Source of the DNA: Prorocentrum cordatum
Taxonomy: Eukaryota; Sar; Dinophyceae; Prorocentrales; Prorocentraceae
DNA: 64,000 nt
Assembly: GCA_963575745.1 (NCBI GenBank)
Contig: CAUYUJ010018882.1
Coordinates: forward strand, 709,833 to 773,832
Reading direction: 5' to 3'
The position numbers and the translations under genes were made by a program. Below are positions 47,553-58,709 of this stretch, one piece after another (position 1 is the stretch's first letter; each line of letters opens with the position of its first letter). Under the pieces are notes generated by a model that was not told the origin of the DNA, did no database searches, and was given only the letters and a program-made list of their open reading frames with translations.

Positions 47553-48121
47553 ATTGAGCAGGGACCGACCGACCCGACATCTTTATAGGCCTACCACGAC
47601 ATGTTCTCAGAACCCAGAACTGTTCCAAAGAGAACAGAAAACAACGTTCTCAGAACGCGAGCCCGATGTGTGGAAACGAGACGGTCCCAGCCAGACATGT
47701 TCTAAGAACATCCCGTTGAAACCACAAAAGGCCTGTAGGCTTATGTTGTTCCCATCCTACTTAAGGACCTCATCCCAGAAAAATGTTCGAGCACCGGGAA
47801 AAGTACCGAACGAGTCTCGAAAGAGTGTCGAAACAGTGTCTCCCAGGGCCCGACACGTGAAAACCCTCGAGTTTTGGGGTGCGCTCGAAATTATTCCTGG
47901 TTGGAACATCATAACTGCAGACGGGCCAGGACGCCTCGCCGCTGCCTGCGAGGTGGAGGCGCAGCGCCGCCGGCGTGGCCCCGCGCGGCCGCTGCCGCCG
48001 CGGACCCGGGCCGCGCCCCGGCCGCAGAGCGGGGTCTGCGCCGCCGGCGCCCCCCGGCCCCGCCGCGGGGGCCGGTGGCCAGGCGGCCACGGATCAAGGG
48101 GGCCCAGGGACACACAAACAA

Positions 48122-48159
<38 letters not shown>

Positions 48160-48289
48160 GCAAATCCCAGGATTCCCCATGTGTTCCCGTATTTTCTGGG
48201 CTTTCGTCCTCCCCCCCACCTTCCCATGTTTTCCGGCATCTTCCTGGGGGTCGAGGATTAATCGTGTCTGTGCGTTTTTTCCCTCCTGA
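47553..48289 (+). mobile_element. CA-bearing dispersed element, copy 2
   Basis: Starts ATTGAGCAGGGACCG, continues with TAGGCCTACCACGACATGTT, and ends with GGGGGCCCAGGGACACACAA, a (CA)n tract, CCCCCCCACCTTCCCATGTT and TTTTTTCCCTCCTGA at 48289. Same order as copy 1. Confidence 0.65.
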
Positions 48290-48300
48290 AGGGATGAAAA

Positions 48301-48528
48301 ATGACCCCCCCCAATGTTCCTTGGATGCGTGGGCGTCTCGTGGGCCACGTGCACGTGGAGGCTCACCGGCACGAGCTCGAGGAGCCCGCCCTGGACCTGC
48401 GCGTCCGTTGCTCGGGCATCCCCATGGCCCAGTGGCGGCGATGCCGTCGCCGTCTGCGGCGGATGCGAGGCGGCCGGCAGGATCTCTTCTCCGGCATGGG
48501 CAATGAGATTGGCGACGACGAGCAGTAA
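48301..48528 (+). CDS. Small open frame, 75 codons
   Basis: MTPPNVPWMRGRLVGHVHVE to DLFSGMGNEIGDDEQ and a stop. Basic middle (RRCRRRLRRMRGGRQ). Not recognised; may be part of the decayed LINE. Confidence 0.3.
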   Translation: MTPPNVPWMRGRLVGHVHVEAHRHELEEPALDLRVRCSGIPMAQWRRCRRRLRRMRGGRQDLFSGMGNEIGDDEQ

Positions 48529-48600
48529 CCACAAAAGCGTGGCCGGCTTCGAGAGCTCAAGAAGCGAGCAGGTGAAGTTGACTTTTTTGCACAGGCAGCC

Positions 48601-48879
48601 ATGAAGCTCCCCGACTTACTCCAGGTGTGCATGCCGGCCAAGTCTGTCGAGCGTGCACGCGTGGCCGAGACGGCCACTTGGCGACATCCACCGCACCTTA
48701 TGGCGCAGCAAGTGGAGCGGCTGGCCCGGCTGGCGTTCTTAATGCCTCTGTGCCGCCTGCAAAGCAGCAACGTATCTGGTATGCCTCCTCCGTCCCGTGT
48801 GGCGGCGCAGCATGTTCTTTTTCAGTTTGTCAATCTAGACCCAGTGGTCTCAGCTGTCTCAGGGTTCTCTCGCAGCTAA
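48601..48879 (+). CDS. Small open frame, 92 codons
   Basis: MKLPDLLQVCMPAKSVERAR and LMAQQVERLARLAFLMPL look protein-like; the C-terminal part less so. Not recognised. Confidence 0.25.
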   Translation: MKLPDLLQVCMPAKSVERARVAETATWRHPPHLMAQQVERLARLAFLMPLCRLQSSNVSGMPPPSRVAAQHVLFQFVNLDPVVSAVSGFSRS

Positions 48880-49979
48880 GGTTTCTGGGGTCGATGGCAA
48901 TTTTCGTGGCTGGGCATCCTCAGAGAAGGCTCGATTGTTTTCAGGTTAAGAAGGCATGTCGACAGATGAAGTGGCCCTCCTACTTCCAGGATGCGCTGCC
49001 CTCACCCGGTGGAGGCGCACCTGGTGGAGTCGCGGCTGCTGTTCAACCACGTCTGTCCTCTCGGACGTTTTTGATTCAAGCCAGAGGCGCTGCGGAAGTC
49101 GATTCTGGAGAGTGCTGGTTCTTTCTTGAATTGCGTATGAAAGCTTGCACTGTGGCAATATAGGTGTGATGTGCCTTATCCCTTCTACAGGAGCTTCTGG
49201 GGGACACTCATCTCGGTTTCGTGGAGTCGCTGAGCTCGTTCGGGGTATGTCGATCCGTTGGTTTCCGATGGGTATTTCAACATGTCGGTTGACTCCCTGG
49301 AGAACGCTGGAATGCTAGAGCTGACGTCTGCTGGGGCGATTGTTCCGAACGGTGCGCTGTGATCGTTGGCGCCACGTTCGTGGTCCTATTACTCCGTTGT
49401 GCGCTACCGTTTTAGATTTCGGCTGGCAGCCTCGTCATGTGGATGAATGGCTTGTCGAAAGCAGTGCGCCTCTTCGAATGGCCGGCGTTGTTTTTCGGTA
49501 TCACGTCACTGCTTAAGTGCGTGCCAGTTGCTCTACCTCCGTGCGGCCGAACGCCAGCCAGCCATTCTGTGGCCTAGGCTTTGCGTCCGGCGCCGACCTC
49601 ACAATCCTTTCCAACGGCTCCCAACTTCGCGCTTCGCGCTGCGCGAAGTGCGAAGTGAGAATAACTTCGCGCTCTCGCGCCGCCTCCCAGGGGAGAAGAG
49701 GAGGATGAGGAATCGGAGCCGAATCGCAAGGCCCGAACAACTTCGCGCCCTCGAGGGCGCCCTTGCTTTCGGGCCAGGCACGAGAAGCTGCTAGAGTGCG
49801 GCGGCTGCAAAGGCGCCGCTCTGCTCGCTGCCACTGCCGTCGGAGCACATGTGGGCCCGAGAGCAGGCTGCCAAGCACAGGTTGTTTTAATGAGGCGAGG
49901 GGCGCGGGGGCCCCGCTCCAGCGCTGCGGGGATGCCCCTCCAAGAGTGTCCTGCCAGATGCCCGGCTTGCGAACACGAA
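48880..49979. other. Interior of decayed LINE, unassigned
   Basis: Short coding-like pieces (for example HVDEWLVESSAPLRMAGVVF near 49440) but no diagnostic motif. AACTTCGCGCTTCGCG palindromes occur near 49625-49665. Confidence 0.25.
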
Positions 49980-49987
49980 GGGGCCCT

Positions 49988-50077
<90 letters not shown>

Positions 50078-50225
50078 CACACACAAATACGCACAGATGA
50101 CCAGATTCCCCTGATGTTCCCAGATGTTCTGGGTGTTTGGCCTCCCCCCACACTTCCCGTCTTTTCCCACATGTTCTTGGGGATCGACGATGAGTTGTGT
50201 CTGTCTGTGTGTTTTCCCCTCCTGA
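49980..50225 (+). mobile_element. CA-bearing dispersed element, copy 3 (core)
   Basis: GGGGCCCTGACACACACACA, a roughly 100-base (CA)n, then CCTCCCCCCACACTTCCCGT, TTCTTGGGGATCGACGATGA and an end at TTTTCCCCTCCTGA. Conserved flanks on both sides of the microsatellite match copies 1 and 2. Its 5' part was not aligned. Confidence 0.65.
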
Positions 50226-50748
50226 ATTGCGGATAGTGCGTATATGGTTCCAGAGGCCCTTGCAGCAGATCCCGTCAGTGCCTTAGTCACCCGAGGGGCC
50301 CCTAGTTGGTTGGTGGGTTGGAGGGGCCTTAAAGGCAGAAAAAGGAGAAAAAAAAGACCGAGGGGCCACCAGGGGCACCAAGCGCCACCCGAGACACGCC
50401 CTCCCGAGAGAGGCCGCCTAGGGCCGCCTCTCCGCGCGGGGGCCGCACTGGGCCTCCACCGCGGCCGCACCACAAGGCGAGAACATATCTACATACAGCA
50501 TGCAACTGCCCGCCTCACGCACTACTCTTGGCAGCAGCGCAGAGCAGAACGATACAACACTACCTGCGCCAGAGTGAACTCGACTGCATTGCAAATACAC
50601 AGCGTGCACATTCAAGTACAGGAGGCTTCACTCACGATTCCCATGGGCGGTAGCTAGTATGGCTGCTCCTGGCGGGTTTTCCCTGCAGCTGAATGCTAGT
50701 AGGTGTGGTAACCAACCAACTGTTGAGCAGCCGAGTCCACGTGCATAA
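50226..50748. other. Interior of decayed LINE, unassigned
   Basis: No supported gene. Sequence between the CA-bearing element and the RNase H fragment. Confidence 0.3.
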
Positions 50749-51009
50749 GTGTATGCGTGTCTTATGGTTGTTCTCCATACTGCTGGTGACAGTTTCTCTT
50801 ATTATGATTACCTGCCATTGGTTAGAGGGTTGAGGCAGCCACGAGCTCTAACAATTGCTAGTAACACGACGCTCGATCTGTGGGTTCGGATTTGGTCGGC
50901 TCTCGATGATCGGGGCCCTGGTCGGATCGAACTTCTCTGGGTGAAGGGTCATTCGGCGGCCATGCAGGGGGCCCAAATCGCCATATGGGGAGGAGGAGTT
51001 GCTTCCTGA
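50749..51009 (+). pseudogene. RNase H domain fragment of LINE
   Basis: Reads TTLDLWVRIWSALDDRGPGR then IELLWVKGHSAAMQ. The pattern DLWxxIW...VKGHS is the C-terminal half of a retroelement RNase H. A stop follows at 51007-51009. N-terminal catalytic residues are not clear. Confidence 0.55.
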
Positions 51010-51327
51010 ATTGGGTGTGCTGGCGTCATTGCGGGATGGGCTGCCCAGAGGAACTCCCCATCTCTTGAGCAGGCTGACCTCACCCAATGATTTGACCGTC
51101 TCACCTCCCGCGCCCTTGGCCGCCTGATGGCGGTGCGCAGGGGGGTCTTTCAACAGAAGCCCCGCAGAGCTGCTGACAGGCTCGGCCGCCCGCCCCCTGC
51201 GCCCTCCTCCCCTCCCCTGCCTGCCAGGTTCGGCAGCGCAGGTTGCGGGGCGCTGGCCATGAACCCTGTCGCGTCGGCCCGCTGTTGAAGTGTCAGGCGT
51301 GTGCGCGTGGGTTCAGGATGAGGGGTC

Positions 51328-51600
51328 GTGTCCAGGACGTTTGCCATGTCCCTGCCTTTGCCCTGCCCCCCTTTCTCTGTTGACCCGCTCGCCCACCCCC
51401 TCTACCCAGGGTGTGCCAGCAAGCATCGGTTGAAAGTCCTGCAAATAGTGCTCTATTGTGAACACTGTGGTGCACATGCAGACGTGAATTTTCAGAGCCT
51501 TGCTAAACCGTGCAAGACTGACCGCCCGCCCTCGACGGCAGGGGCGGAGGACCTCTCCAAGCTGACCCCAGAACGTGGTAGCAAACTCCCGCGGGCTTGA
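51328..51600 (+). pseudogene. C-terminal zinc region of LINE
   Basis: HRLKVLQIVLYCEHCGAHAD then FQSLAKPCKT, ending SKLTPERGSKLPRA at a stop. The C-x2-C...C pattern following an RNase H domain matches the tail of dinoflagellate LINE proteins as I recall them. (CTC)n starts 53 bases later. Confidence 0.5.
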
Positions 51601-51652
51601 ACGTTAAATCGAGCCCAGGCTTGACCTGGTCTCCACGGGTTTGCAGATCAGG

Positions 51653-51895
51653 TCCTCCTCCTCCTCCCCCCCTCCTCCCCCTCCTCCTCCATCTCCCACT
51701 CGTCCTCTTCCTCCTCCTCCCTCCACCTCCCACTCCTCTTCATTTTCCTCCTCCTCCTCCTCCTCTCCCTCCTCCTCCTCCTCCTCCCTCTTCCTTCTCC
51801 TCCCCCTCCTCCCTCTTCCTCCTCCTCCTCTTCCTCTTCCTCCTCCTCCCCCTCCTCCTCCACCTCCCACTCCTCCTCTTCCTCCTCCTCCCTTC
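51653..51895. repeat. (CTC)n tract at 3' end of LINE-2
   Basis: Interrupted CTC/CCT on the plus strand, the same polarity as the LINE. Confidence 0.9.
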
Positions 51896-52089
51896 ACCTC
51901 GACCTGGACGGCGGCACGGCGCAGGCGGGCACAGGAGGGGCAGAAGGAGGATGAGGGAGGATGAGCAGGAGGCGGGGGGGATGAGGGAGGAGGGGGGAAG
52001 GTGGGGGGATGCGGGACGAGGGACGGCGAAGGACGACGAGCAGGAGGAGTCGGTCAGAAGCCTTGCACAAGACGGTGCGCGAGCAGAGA

Positions 52090-52360
52090 TCGTCGCCATC
52101 GTCATCGTCATAATCCTCCTCATCATCATCAGCATCATCATCAGCATCATCAGCATCAGCGCTATCATCATCACCAGCATCATCATCAACAACAACATCA
52201 TCACCATCACCATTACCAACACCATCAACAGCATCATCATCAGCAACATCGTCATCATCATCATACCTATCACCATTACCATCACCACCACCATCATCAT
52301 CAACATCATCATCACCATCATCATCAGCATCACCCTCATCACAACATCATCAACACAAAT
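52090..52360. repeat. (CAT)n tract
   Basis: CATCAT/CACCAT/CAGCAT words over 270 bases. Poly-His/Ile/Met frames are artefacts. Confidence 0.9.
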
Positions 52361-52448
52361 CCGCCGACCCTGTCGGCGTGTGTGGGGTGCCGATTCTGTC
52401 CCGTCGACGGGCAGCCTGCTTTCGTCTCCTCCTTCCCGTCCTCCTCTC

Positions 52449-52457
52449 CCGTCGGGG

Positions 52458-52494
<37 letters not shown>

Positions 52495-52495
52495 C
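52449..52495. repeat. (GA)n tract
   Basis: GAGAGA with one AAA interruption. Confidence 0.9.
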
Positions 52496-52559
52496 ACTCT
52501 TCCTCGGTCGGGGAACGGGTTCGCAGCTTGAGGGAATCCCATCCACGTCCTCATTACGT

Positions 52560-52870
52560 CAAAACGAAGCCCCTTCCCTTTGTCCCTTCCCCGGCGGGGA
52601 GGGGGGGGCCCGGGGGGGGGGGGTCAGATTCCAGATTCGCATCGCCTCTGGGGGTCCTCCTCTCCCACGCTAGTCCTTCTCTTGCGCGCCAGTCCTCCTC
52701 GGGTCCTCCTCCCCAGGTGGGGAGGAGTCCCAGGGGGGGAGGGGAGTCAGATACACATCCGTCCCTGGGGGTCTTCCTCCCCCTCCCCTCCCTTCTCCCA
52801 CGCCAGCCCTCCTCCGGTCCTCCTCCCCAGGGGGGAGGTCCCAGGGGGGAGTCCTTTTCCTCCTCCTTGT
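52560..52870. repeat. ~120-bp tandem repeat
   Basis: Two to three units with GGGGAGGGG runs, GTCAGATxCxxAT, CTGGGGGTCxTCCTC and CCCACGCxAGxCCT in order. Diverged. Confidence 0.6.
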
Positions 52871-52999
52871 CCTCCTCCTCCTTATCTCCGCCTCATCCTC
52901 CTCCTCCTTCTCCTCCTCCTCCCCCTCCTGGTCGTCGTCGTCGTCGTCGATGTGTTTCAGGGTCGGCGGCACCGGCCGTCAGGCCTTCACAATACCATC

Positions 53000-53350
53000 C
53001 TCATCCTCATTCTCATACCCATCATCACCAACATCAGCAACAGGATCATCAACAACAACATGAGTATCACCATCATCATCAGCATCATCATCACCACCAC
53101 CCTCATCGTAAGTATCACCCTCATCATCAACAGCATCATAACCATCGACTTTCATACCATCGTCCTTCTCATCCTCATCCCCATCCAACTCCTCATCCCC
53201 ATCATCCTCATCCTCATCCTCATCATCATCCTCATCCTCATCCTCATCCTCCTCCTCCTCCTCCTCCTCCTCCTCCTCATCATCATCATCATCATCACCA
53301 TCATCATCATCATCGTCATCATCATCATCATCATCATCATCAGCATCATC
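53000..53350. repeat. (CAT)n/(CTC)n tract
   Basis: CAT triplets with a CTC block at about 53249-53277. Ends at the left terminal repeat of the candidate element. Confidence 0.9.
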
Positions 53351-53352
53351 AT

Positions 53353-53475
53353 CTCCGCTGACGTCTGAGGCTCGGGACACTCGGAGGCGCAAAGGCGCTC
53401 AACCCTCAGGGGAGCGGCCCCATGCCGAGCCTCGTGGAAGATAGCGCGCAGATGGCGAGAAACTAAAGAACGCAC
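53353..53475 (+). repeat. Terminal direct repeat, left
   Basis: Contains GACGTCTGAGGCTC, CAAAGGCGCTCAA, then GAGCCTCGTGGAAGATAGCG and GATGGCGAGAAACTA. Confidence 0.75.
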
Positions 53476-55836
53476 CGTGAATGACCATCTTTTACTGAGG
53501 CGAGACCGGCTTCAGCAACGACCGCCCGCCGGTTGACTTCCCCATGCATTACTGTGTGTCGTGGCCCTCTCCGTCGGGGGAAGGTCTACAGTATGCTCTT
53601 CGTGAAGTCCCACCCCTGCGCGATCTTTTACACGACCCTCGTCCCCAAGGTCCTGAGATTGTTGCACCATGGACTCAACAACGGGCAGCAGCAGCAGCAG
53701 CAGCAGCAGCAGCTAGTGTCGTGTCTTTCACCTTGGCTACGCAGTTGGTGGTGAAAGTTGTGGCTCCTGTGCATGGGAAGGCACAGGGCTTACAATCAAG
53801 AAGATAGAGTGCTCAATCATTTCCGATTTCAGTGCAGTGGTTCACCTGTGGTTGGCCATGCATCATCACCCTGTTCCACGCTGGGCCCAACGGGTGTTTC
53901 GAGTCTGCCATGAAAGTGTGCGCCAGGCTGAGCATGGGGGACCTTTCTACTTCGTCTCTTTCGTGATCCTGTCATCGGAGTATCCGCTGTGTGCGCTTTT
54001 GTCTCTCACGCGGACTACTACATCGGTAAGGCGAACGTGGCGCGCCAGCGTGGCGTGCCAGGAGTCTCGGATAGAGCCTCGGAGAACATCAAGAGACCCA
54101 TGTATCCTCAAAGCAGGGACGGAGGTCTTCGTCGGTATGTACGTATTCGGCGCGGCGCTCTCTGGGGACCGTGGCTGTCCTACCGGTGTGGTGGTCACCG
54201 CCAGAGGCTAGCACTTTGTTTGCAATATCACTATTGATTACTTTCCTACTGCTATACTACAGCCAGGCTGCAACGGCGCGGACATAGAAGCCTTGGCCAA
54301 GAAACGCGCAAAAGGCGAACTTCTAGGACCTCAGCGTGCCCGACCTAAACGGCGTACTCATCCTCGTTGTCGCGCCAGAAGCTTGGGCACTGCGCGGCGC
54401 GCGCTTGGGGCAAATGCCCTGGCAATAACTGTCACGGGTAGCGCTTGCCCGTCCCGCCCGCGCGGGCACACGTGGGGCAGCGCTGTGGGAAAGTACTGGC
54501 ATCCACCAACTTGTTCATCGCCGCGAGAACCCTCGAGTCCGAGTTATTCGACAGCTGGAACGTGAGCGAGGCCCTTCTAAAGCACTGTATCACCACCACC
54601 AAGAAGTAGCACGCCAACAAGAAAGCATTGGCGGTCCGCTTAACACCTTCGAGGACTCCAAGTTGTTGCTGTTCATGACTTACCTGATTTCGCGAGCGCC
54701 AAATGTTTTCTTTCCGCCTTCGTGGCCGCGCTGGCAGATCGCCGAGTTTCTGTGCAGGCGCGCTGACCATATTCAATTGACAATCGCTGGGATGGCTCCT
54801 CAGATTACTGCCACATCGAATCTGAAGGGCCTTCTTCGACGATGGTGGCTTCCTCCACTAATTGTTTCACCTCTTATTGTCCCCGCACCTGTCTCTCGGC
54901 GAAACGGTCTACTACAACGAATGGTGCGGGGTGCTGTTCAGAAGATACGGACGCCAGCAGCTCGGGAAGGGATTTGCCGTCGGCCATGCGTCGTCGCGGC
55001 ACCCTCAAAGGCCCGCGGGCGAGCGCGCGAAACGCCTGACCCTCATGGCCACAAAATGTACGGCTACCGCCAGCGGACGCACCATGGTCGAGCGCTTCCT
55101 CTCATCCACAGTGGTCGAAGACTGCCCGCCGGCATGCGGGGCTCAGGAGGCGGACTTCAAGCTCCACCTGCACTCCGCGGAGGCTTCCGCCCTCGACGAC
55201 CGCGACCCGCAGAGGCTCAGGGGCGCCGAGAGCCTGGATCCTGCGGCCCATCTTCTCCGCAGCCCAGCACGCGGTGGATCGGCGTGGCGATGCTGACCAG
55301 ATCTCTTCGAACACATCCCGTGAACCTGCCCTGGCCTCATACCGCTCGCGGGCCTTCGCAGGTCTGCCCAAGTGGTCACCGGCGCGTCACCGCGCGAACG
55401 AGGTCAGCGCCCCGTGATGGTTGGCTTCACGACGTCCGAGAGCTACGACGACGACGGCAGCAAGAAACGTAAGCAACACACAATGGCACGCATGCCACCA
55501 ACGTGTGGTAGACATGCCTGAGATTCACGTCGCTCGTTCTTGGCGAAGTGTTCCGCGCGGGCCACGGATGGTCGTGATTCCCCCCCCCAGCTATCGCACG
55601 AGATTTACAGTTTGGACGCTGCGGTCCCGTGCCTACTTCATTGCCCGCATGATCTTCGGAGCCCTGGTGCAGCACTGGGTGGCGAAATGTTCTGCGTACG
55701 GAGCGGATGCTCTATGGATGCAGGCCTCAAGGCTGGCTGCGTGGACATTGACCCAGCCTTCGAATCCTGCAGGCCTACCCATGCGCGCAAAGCTTGGCAG
55801 GAGGTACCGCAGGCGCACAAATAGACGGGCGCACAT
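53476..55836 (+). other. Unassigned interior of candidate element
   Basis: Several plus-strand frames of 80-270 codons (for example MVHLWLAMHHHPVPRWAQRV at 53837) look partly coding but show no recognised motif and break often. Possibly remnants upstream of the RT fragment. Confidence 0.25.
53689..53712 (+). repeat. (CAG)n tract
   Basis: About eight CAG units, encoding poly-Gln or poly-Ala in the frames crossing it. Confidence 0.9.
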
Positions 55837-56550
55837 ACTGTCTCCATCAAAAAAGGTGCCAAGTACGAGTCGCGCTCAAGGACCAGGTCGTGGTCTCGAG
55901 GATGGCGGACATTCCCCGTGGAAGTCCTAGGGCAGGCCCTCCACGCAGCAACCTCCTCCAGCCTCGTCGCCGTGGGGGACAGTATCGTGGAACTGCTGGG
56001 TCTGAGTATCGAAGGGGCAATTTTCTCAGCGGCCGTCTCCTCACGCCTCGCGGCTGAGGAGCACGCCTTCCGTTCCGACCCAGAACGGCGAATGAACACA
56101 CCATTCGACCCACATCTCATCGAGGGCATCATCCAGTCGCTACTGCACGTTGACGATCTCGCGATCTCCTCGATGTTCTATTGCTCCCCATGCCTCGCAC
56201 ACTTCGACAACTCCATGACTGCAGAACCTGTAAGTGAAATCTACGTACACCAACCGTTGTCCCTTGCGATGCCATGCACTTGGCTTCATCTCGACGTACG
56301 CATGCTTGGGCAATCTCTATCGTGGGTCTTAGAAACACGGCGATCGAGACTGGCTTCGAAGTCAACGCGGTGGAAAACAAACCTCTCATGTACTACTGTG
56401 GCTGGGGGCTCTTCGCATGGCATTTCAGAACGCTTCCACTTGATCTACGACATAAACTACTGGATTCAGCACCACCTATCCGACCCGTACCCTTGGCTCG
56501 AGCTTCTTGGCGGCCGCTCTATCAATTGCTTGGCCGCGAGGGTTTTGTGA
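55837..56550 (+). pseudogene. Reverse transcriptase fragment (HVDD type)
   Basis: One open segment: TVSIKKGAKYESRSRTRSWS, then FPVEVLGQALHAATSSSLVA, GLSIEGAIFSAAVSSRLAAE (in the position of the RT GIPxGGxxS motif) and LLHVDDLAISSMFYCSPCLA. HVDD at 56146-56157 fits the xxDD active site followed by a Cys pair, a pattern I associate with one dinoflagellate RT family. WLHLDVRMLGQSLSWV follows. The catalytic-Asp motif A region is not clear, so it is partial. Confidence 0.5.
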
Positions 56551-57266
56551 CGTCCAAGGTGGGCAAGCAGAAAAGTATCCAATCGGGCCAATTGGGCAAT
56601 GGCGGTCAACCCTACCAACCGAGAGACCGTCAAAATTTCCAACGGTATCGGTGCGGGCAAAGATATGCTGGCCGTGATTGTGACCGTGACCGCAACACCC
56701 GCAATCGCCGTCCCACATCATCCAGTTCCGAGTCTAGCACCGGTGACCGCCACTGCCCTGAGATCCGAGAGTTCCGCCAAGCTCAAGCACATCAACGTCT
56801 CAAGGAAGAGTATACGACGCGGGGCCAGATCGTCACAGACGCCATCTCTGCCAAGATGGACGAAGCGACACTGGCCGTCAAGCAGCAGGTCGGGTCGGTG
56901 CCCCATCCTATCCTGAGCTTCCCGCCCACGCCTCTCGCCTGGAGTGGGGAGCCAGGGACATCGCCGAAGCAGACTACGCCCTCGCCGCAGACGCTGTTCG
57001 CAGAGAGCAGTGGAGGTGCCTCTCTACCAGCCCCCGCTCGTTCCCCGATGCAGGAGGCGCTCGTGCAGTCACATCTCGGCGAGACGATCAAGATTATCAC
57101 GGGGACGCCTGAGGAGCTGCATAACCCTGTGGCCCAAAGACCCCCAAGGCTATCACGGCCACGGGCGAGCTTCTCACCAGCACCTCGGCGCCGAGCCCCG
57201 CCGTCCCTCTCAGCAAACACCGGCCGCATCACCAAGCACTGGAACATCATCACGAGCTTTGACTGA
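56551..57266 (+). CDS. Low-complexity basic protein segment after RT
   Basis: Open frame continuing from about 56340: LRNTAIETGFEVNAVENKPL, then GQPYQPRDRQNFQRYRCGQR and DCDRDRNTRNRRPTSSSSES, a Gln/Arg/Ser-rich tail, then EEYTTRGQIVTDAISAKMDE. Ends at a stop at 57266. Not recognised; nucleic-acid binding is possible from composition. Confidence 0.35.
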
Positions 57267-57413
57267 AAGGACATCGACGTGGACTCTGAGAGTTTCGCTT
57301 TCTTCATCGGCCGTTGGCGGCACCAATTGGCGTACATGTCAGACTGTGCGTTTTTCAATGGTTATGGGTAGTGCGTTAGACATGACAATCGTGGAGGAGC
57401 ACTAATATAAACT

Positions 57414-57586
57414 ATGGCAAATATGGTGTCGAATCTGATTTTCAAAACGGGACGGTTGATTGAACATTGGGGTGGAGACTATTCCCTACCAGGACTGCCT
57501 CAAGCGATAGCCGACTCGAGTATCCAACACTTGGCGATTACAGCACCAACTCCTACTTACCACAACAGCGTTCTGACAACTCCGAA
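57414..57586 (+). CDS. Short coding-like segment cut by MITE
   Basis: MANMVSNLIFKTGRLIEHWG to TAPTPTYHNSVLTTP, interrupted by the inverted-repeat element at 57587. Not recognised. Confidence 0.2.
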
Positions 57587-57745
57587 TTTCTTAATAAGCG
57601 TCGGGGGGCGTCACCCCCGCCGACAGCCCCACGTCGACCCCCGTCGCGGGAAGCCACCGCGCGCCGAAGGCACTCCGACCCCCGTCGCGGTGCGAAGGCG
57701 AGGTTGGCCCCGTCGGGGGGGCACTCCCCCACGCTTATTAAGAAA
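57587..57745. mobile_element. 159-bp MITE with perfect 15-bp inverted ends
   Basis: TTTCTTAATAAGCGT at the left (57587-57601) and its exact complement at the right (57731-57745). AT-rich tips around a GC-rich core with inverted GGGGGCGTCACCCCC-like and GACCCCCGTCGCGG repeats. No clear target duplication. Confidence 0.75.
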
Positions 57746-57905
57746 CCCAATGTATAATCCAGATCAGTGCACGTGTTCTGGGTCGTCGGTGAAGCGCAGT
57801 GGCATCCAGAGGGTGGGCTAGCAGGTGGTGCGCCTCATTAACGTGCTCCAGCGGGCTGCGCTCTTGCTGCCTCAGCCTGTGGGCAGTTCCTGTGAGGGTC
57901 AGCAT

Positions 57906-58026
57906 CTTCGCTGGCGTCTGAGGCTCTGACACTCTGAGGTTCACAGGCGCTCAAACCTCAGGAGTACGGCCCCATGTCGAGCCTCGTGGAAGATAGCGTG
58001 CAGATGGCGAGAAACTACAGAACGCA
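57906..58026 (+). repeat. Terminal direct repeat, right
   Basis: Diverged copy of 53353-53475. (CAT)n follows immediately. Confidence 0.75.
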
Positions 58027-58039
58027 CAGCAGGTCGTCA

Positions 58040-58575
58040 TCACCATCATCATCATCACCATCATTCCCATCCTCATCATCATGATCATCACCATCATCAT
58101 CATCATAATCATCATCATCGTCACAATCATCAGCAGCATCATAGACAGCATCATCACCATCGTCATCGTCATTCTCATCATGGTCAGCATCATCATCATG
58201 CTCATCCGCATGCTCAGCATCATCCTCATAACCATCATCATCATGATCATCAGCAGCAGCAACACCATCAACAGCAGCAGCAGTGTCGTCAGCATCAGCA
58301 TCAACAACACCATCAGCATCGTCATCGGCATCATTATCTTCATCATCATAGACATCACCATCACAATCACAATCACCATCATCACCCTCATCATCATCCT
58401 CTTCCTCGTCCTCATCATCACCATCGTAACCATCATGCTGATCATCATAAACATCTTCATCTCCATGAACCTCACCATCATCAGCATGATCCTCATCGCC
58501 ATTTCAATCGTCGTCGTCGTCGTCGTCGTCATCATCATCATCATCATCATCATCCTCATCAGCATCTCCATGATT
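58040..58575. repeat. (CAT)n tract
   Basis: CATCAT with CAG and CGT interruptions over about 530 bases. Confidence 0.95.
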
Positions 58576-58709
58576 CATCGGGCCCGTACTGCCTGGCTGA
58601 AGTCGCTTTCCAATCACCGGTGGCTGTCGCACCCGCGCGGCGGGGTGCAGACATTACCCCAGTGCGACCCTACCTAGAAGTTGGAGCCCCTAGGAAAGCA
58701 GCATTAGTT

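Larger units (their letters stand above)
46815..51652 (+). mobile_element. Decayed LINE with spliced-leader relic (LINE-2 of window)
   Basis: 5' end is defined by the spliced-leader relic at 46815. Coding parts remaining: ORF1-like (46837-47552), RNase H fragment (50749-51009) and C-terminal zinc region (51328-51600). Two CA-bearing elements lie inside. (CTC)n flanks both sides (46440-46814 and 51653-51895). That these parts are one element is inference from order, strand and flanks. No RT motif was recognised between 48.3 and 50 kb. Confidence 0.5.
53353..58026. mobile_element. Candidate element with terminal direct repeats in (CAT)n
   Basis: Direct repeats of about 122 bases (53353-53475 and 57906-58026) bound 4.7 kb containing an RT fragment. 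(CAT)n lies outside on both sides. This is the layout of an LTR-like or other direct-repeat element inserted into a CAT satellite. The repeats differ at roughly 15 positions, so it would be old. Alternative: two copies of a short repeat that both associate with CAT tracts. Confidence 0.4.

Noticed and set aside
58040-58575. Poly-Ile/poly-Met/poly-His frames.
   Set aside because: Translation of (CAT)n in different frames.
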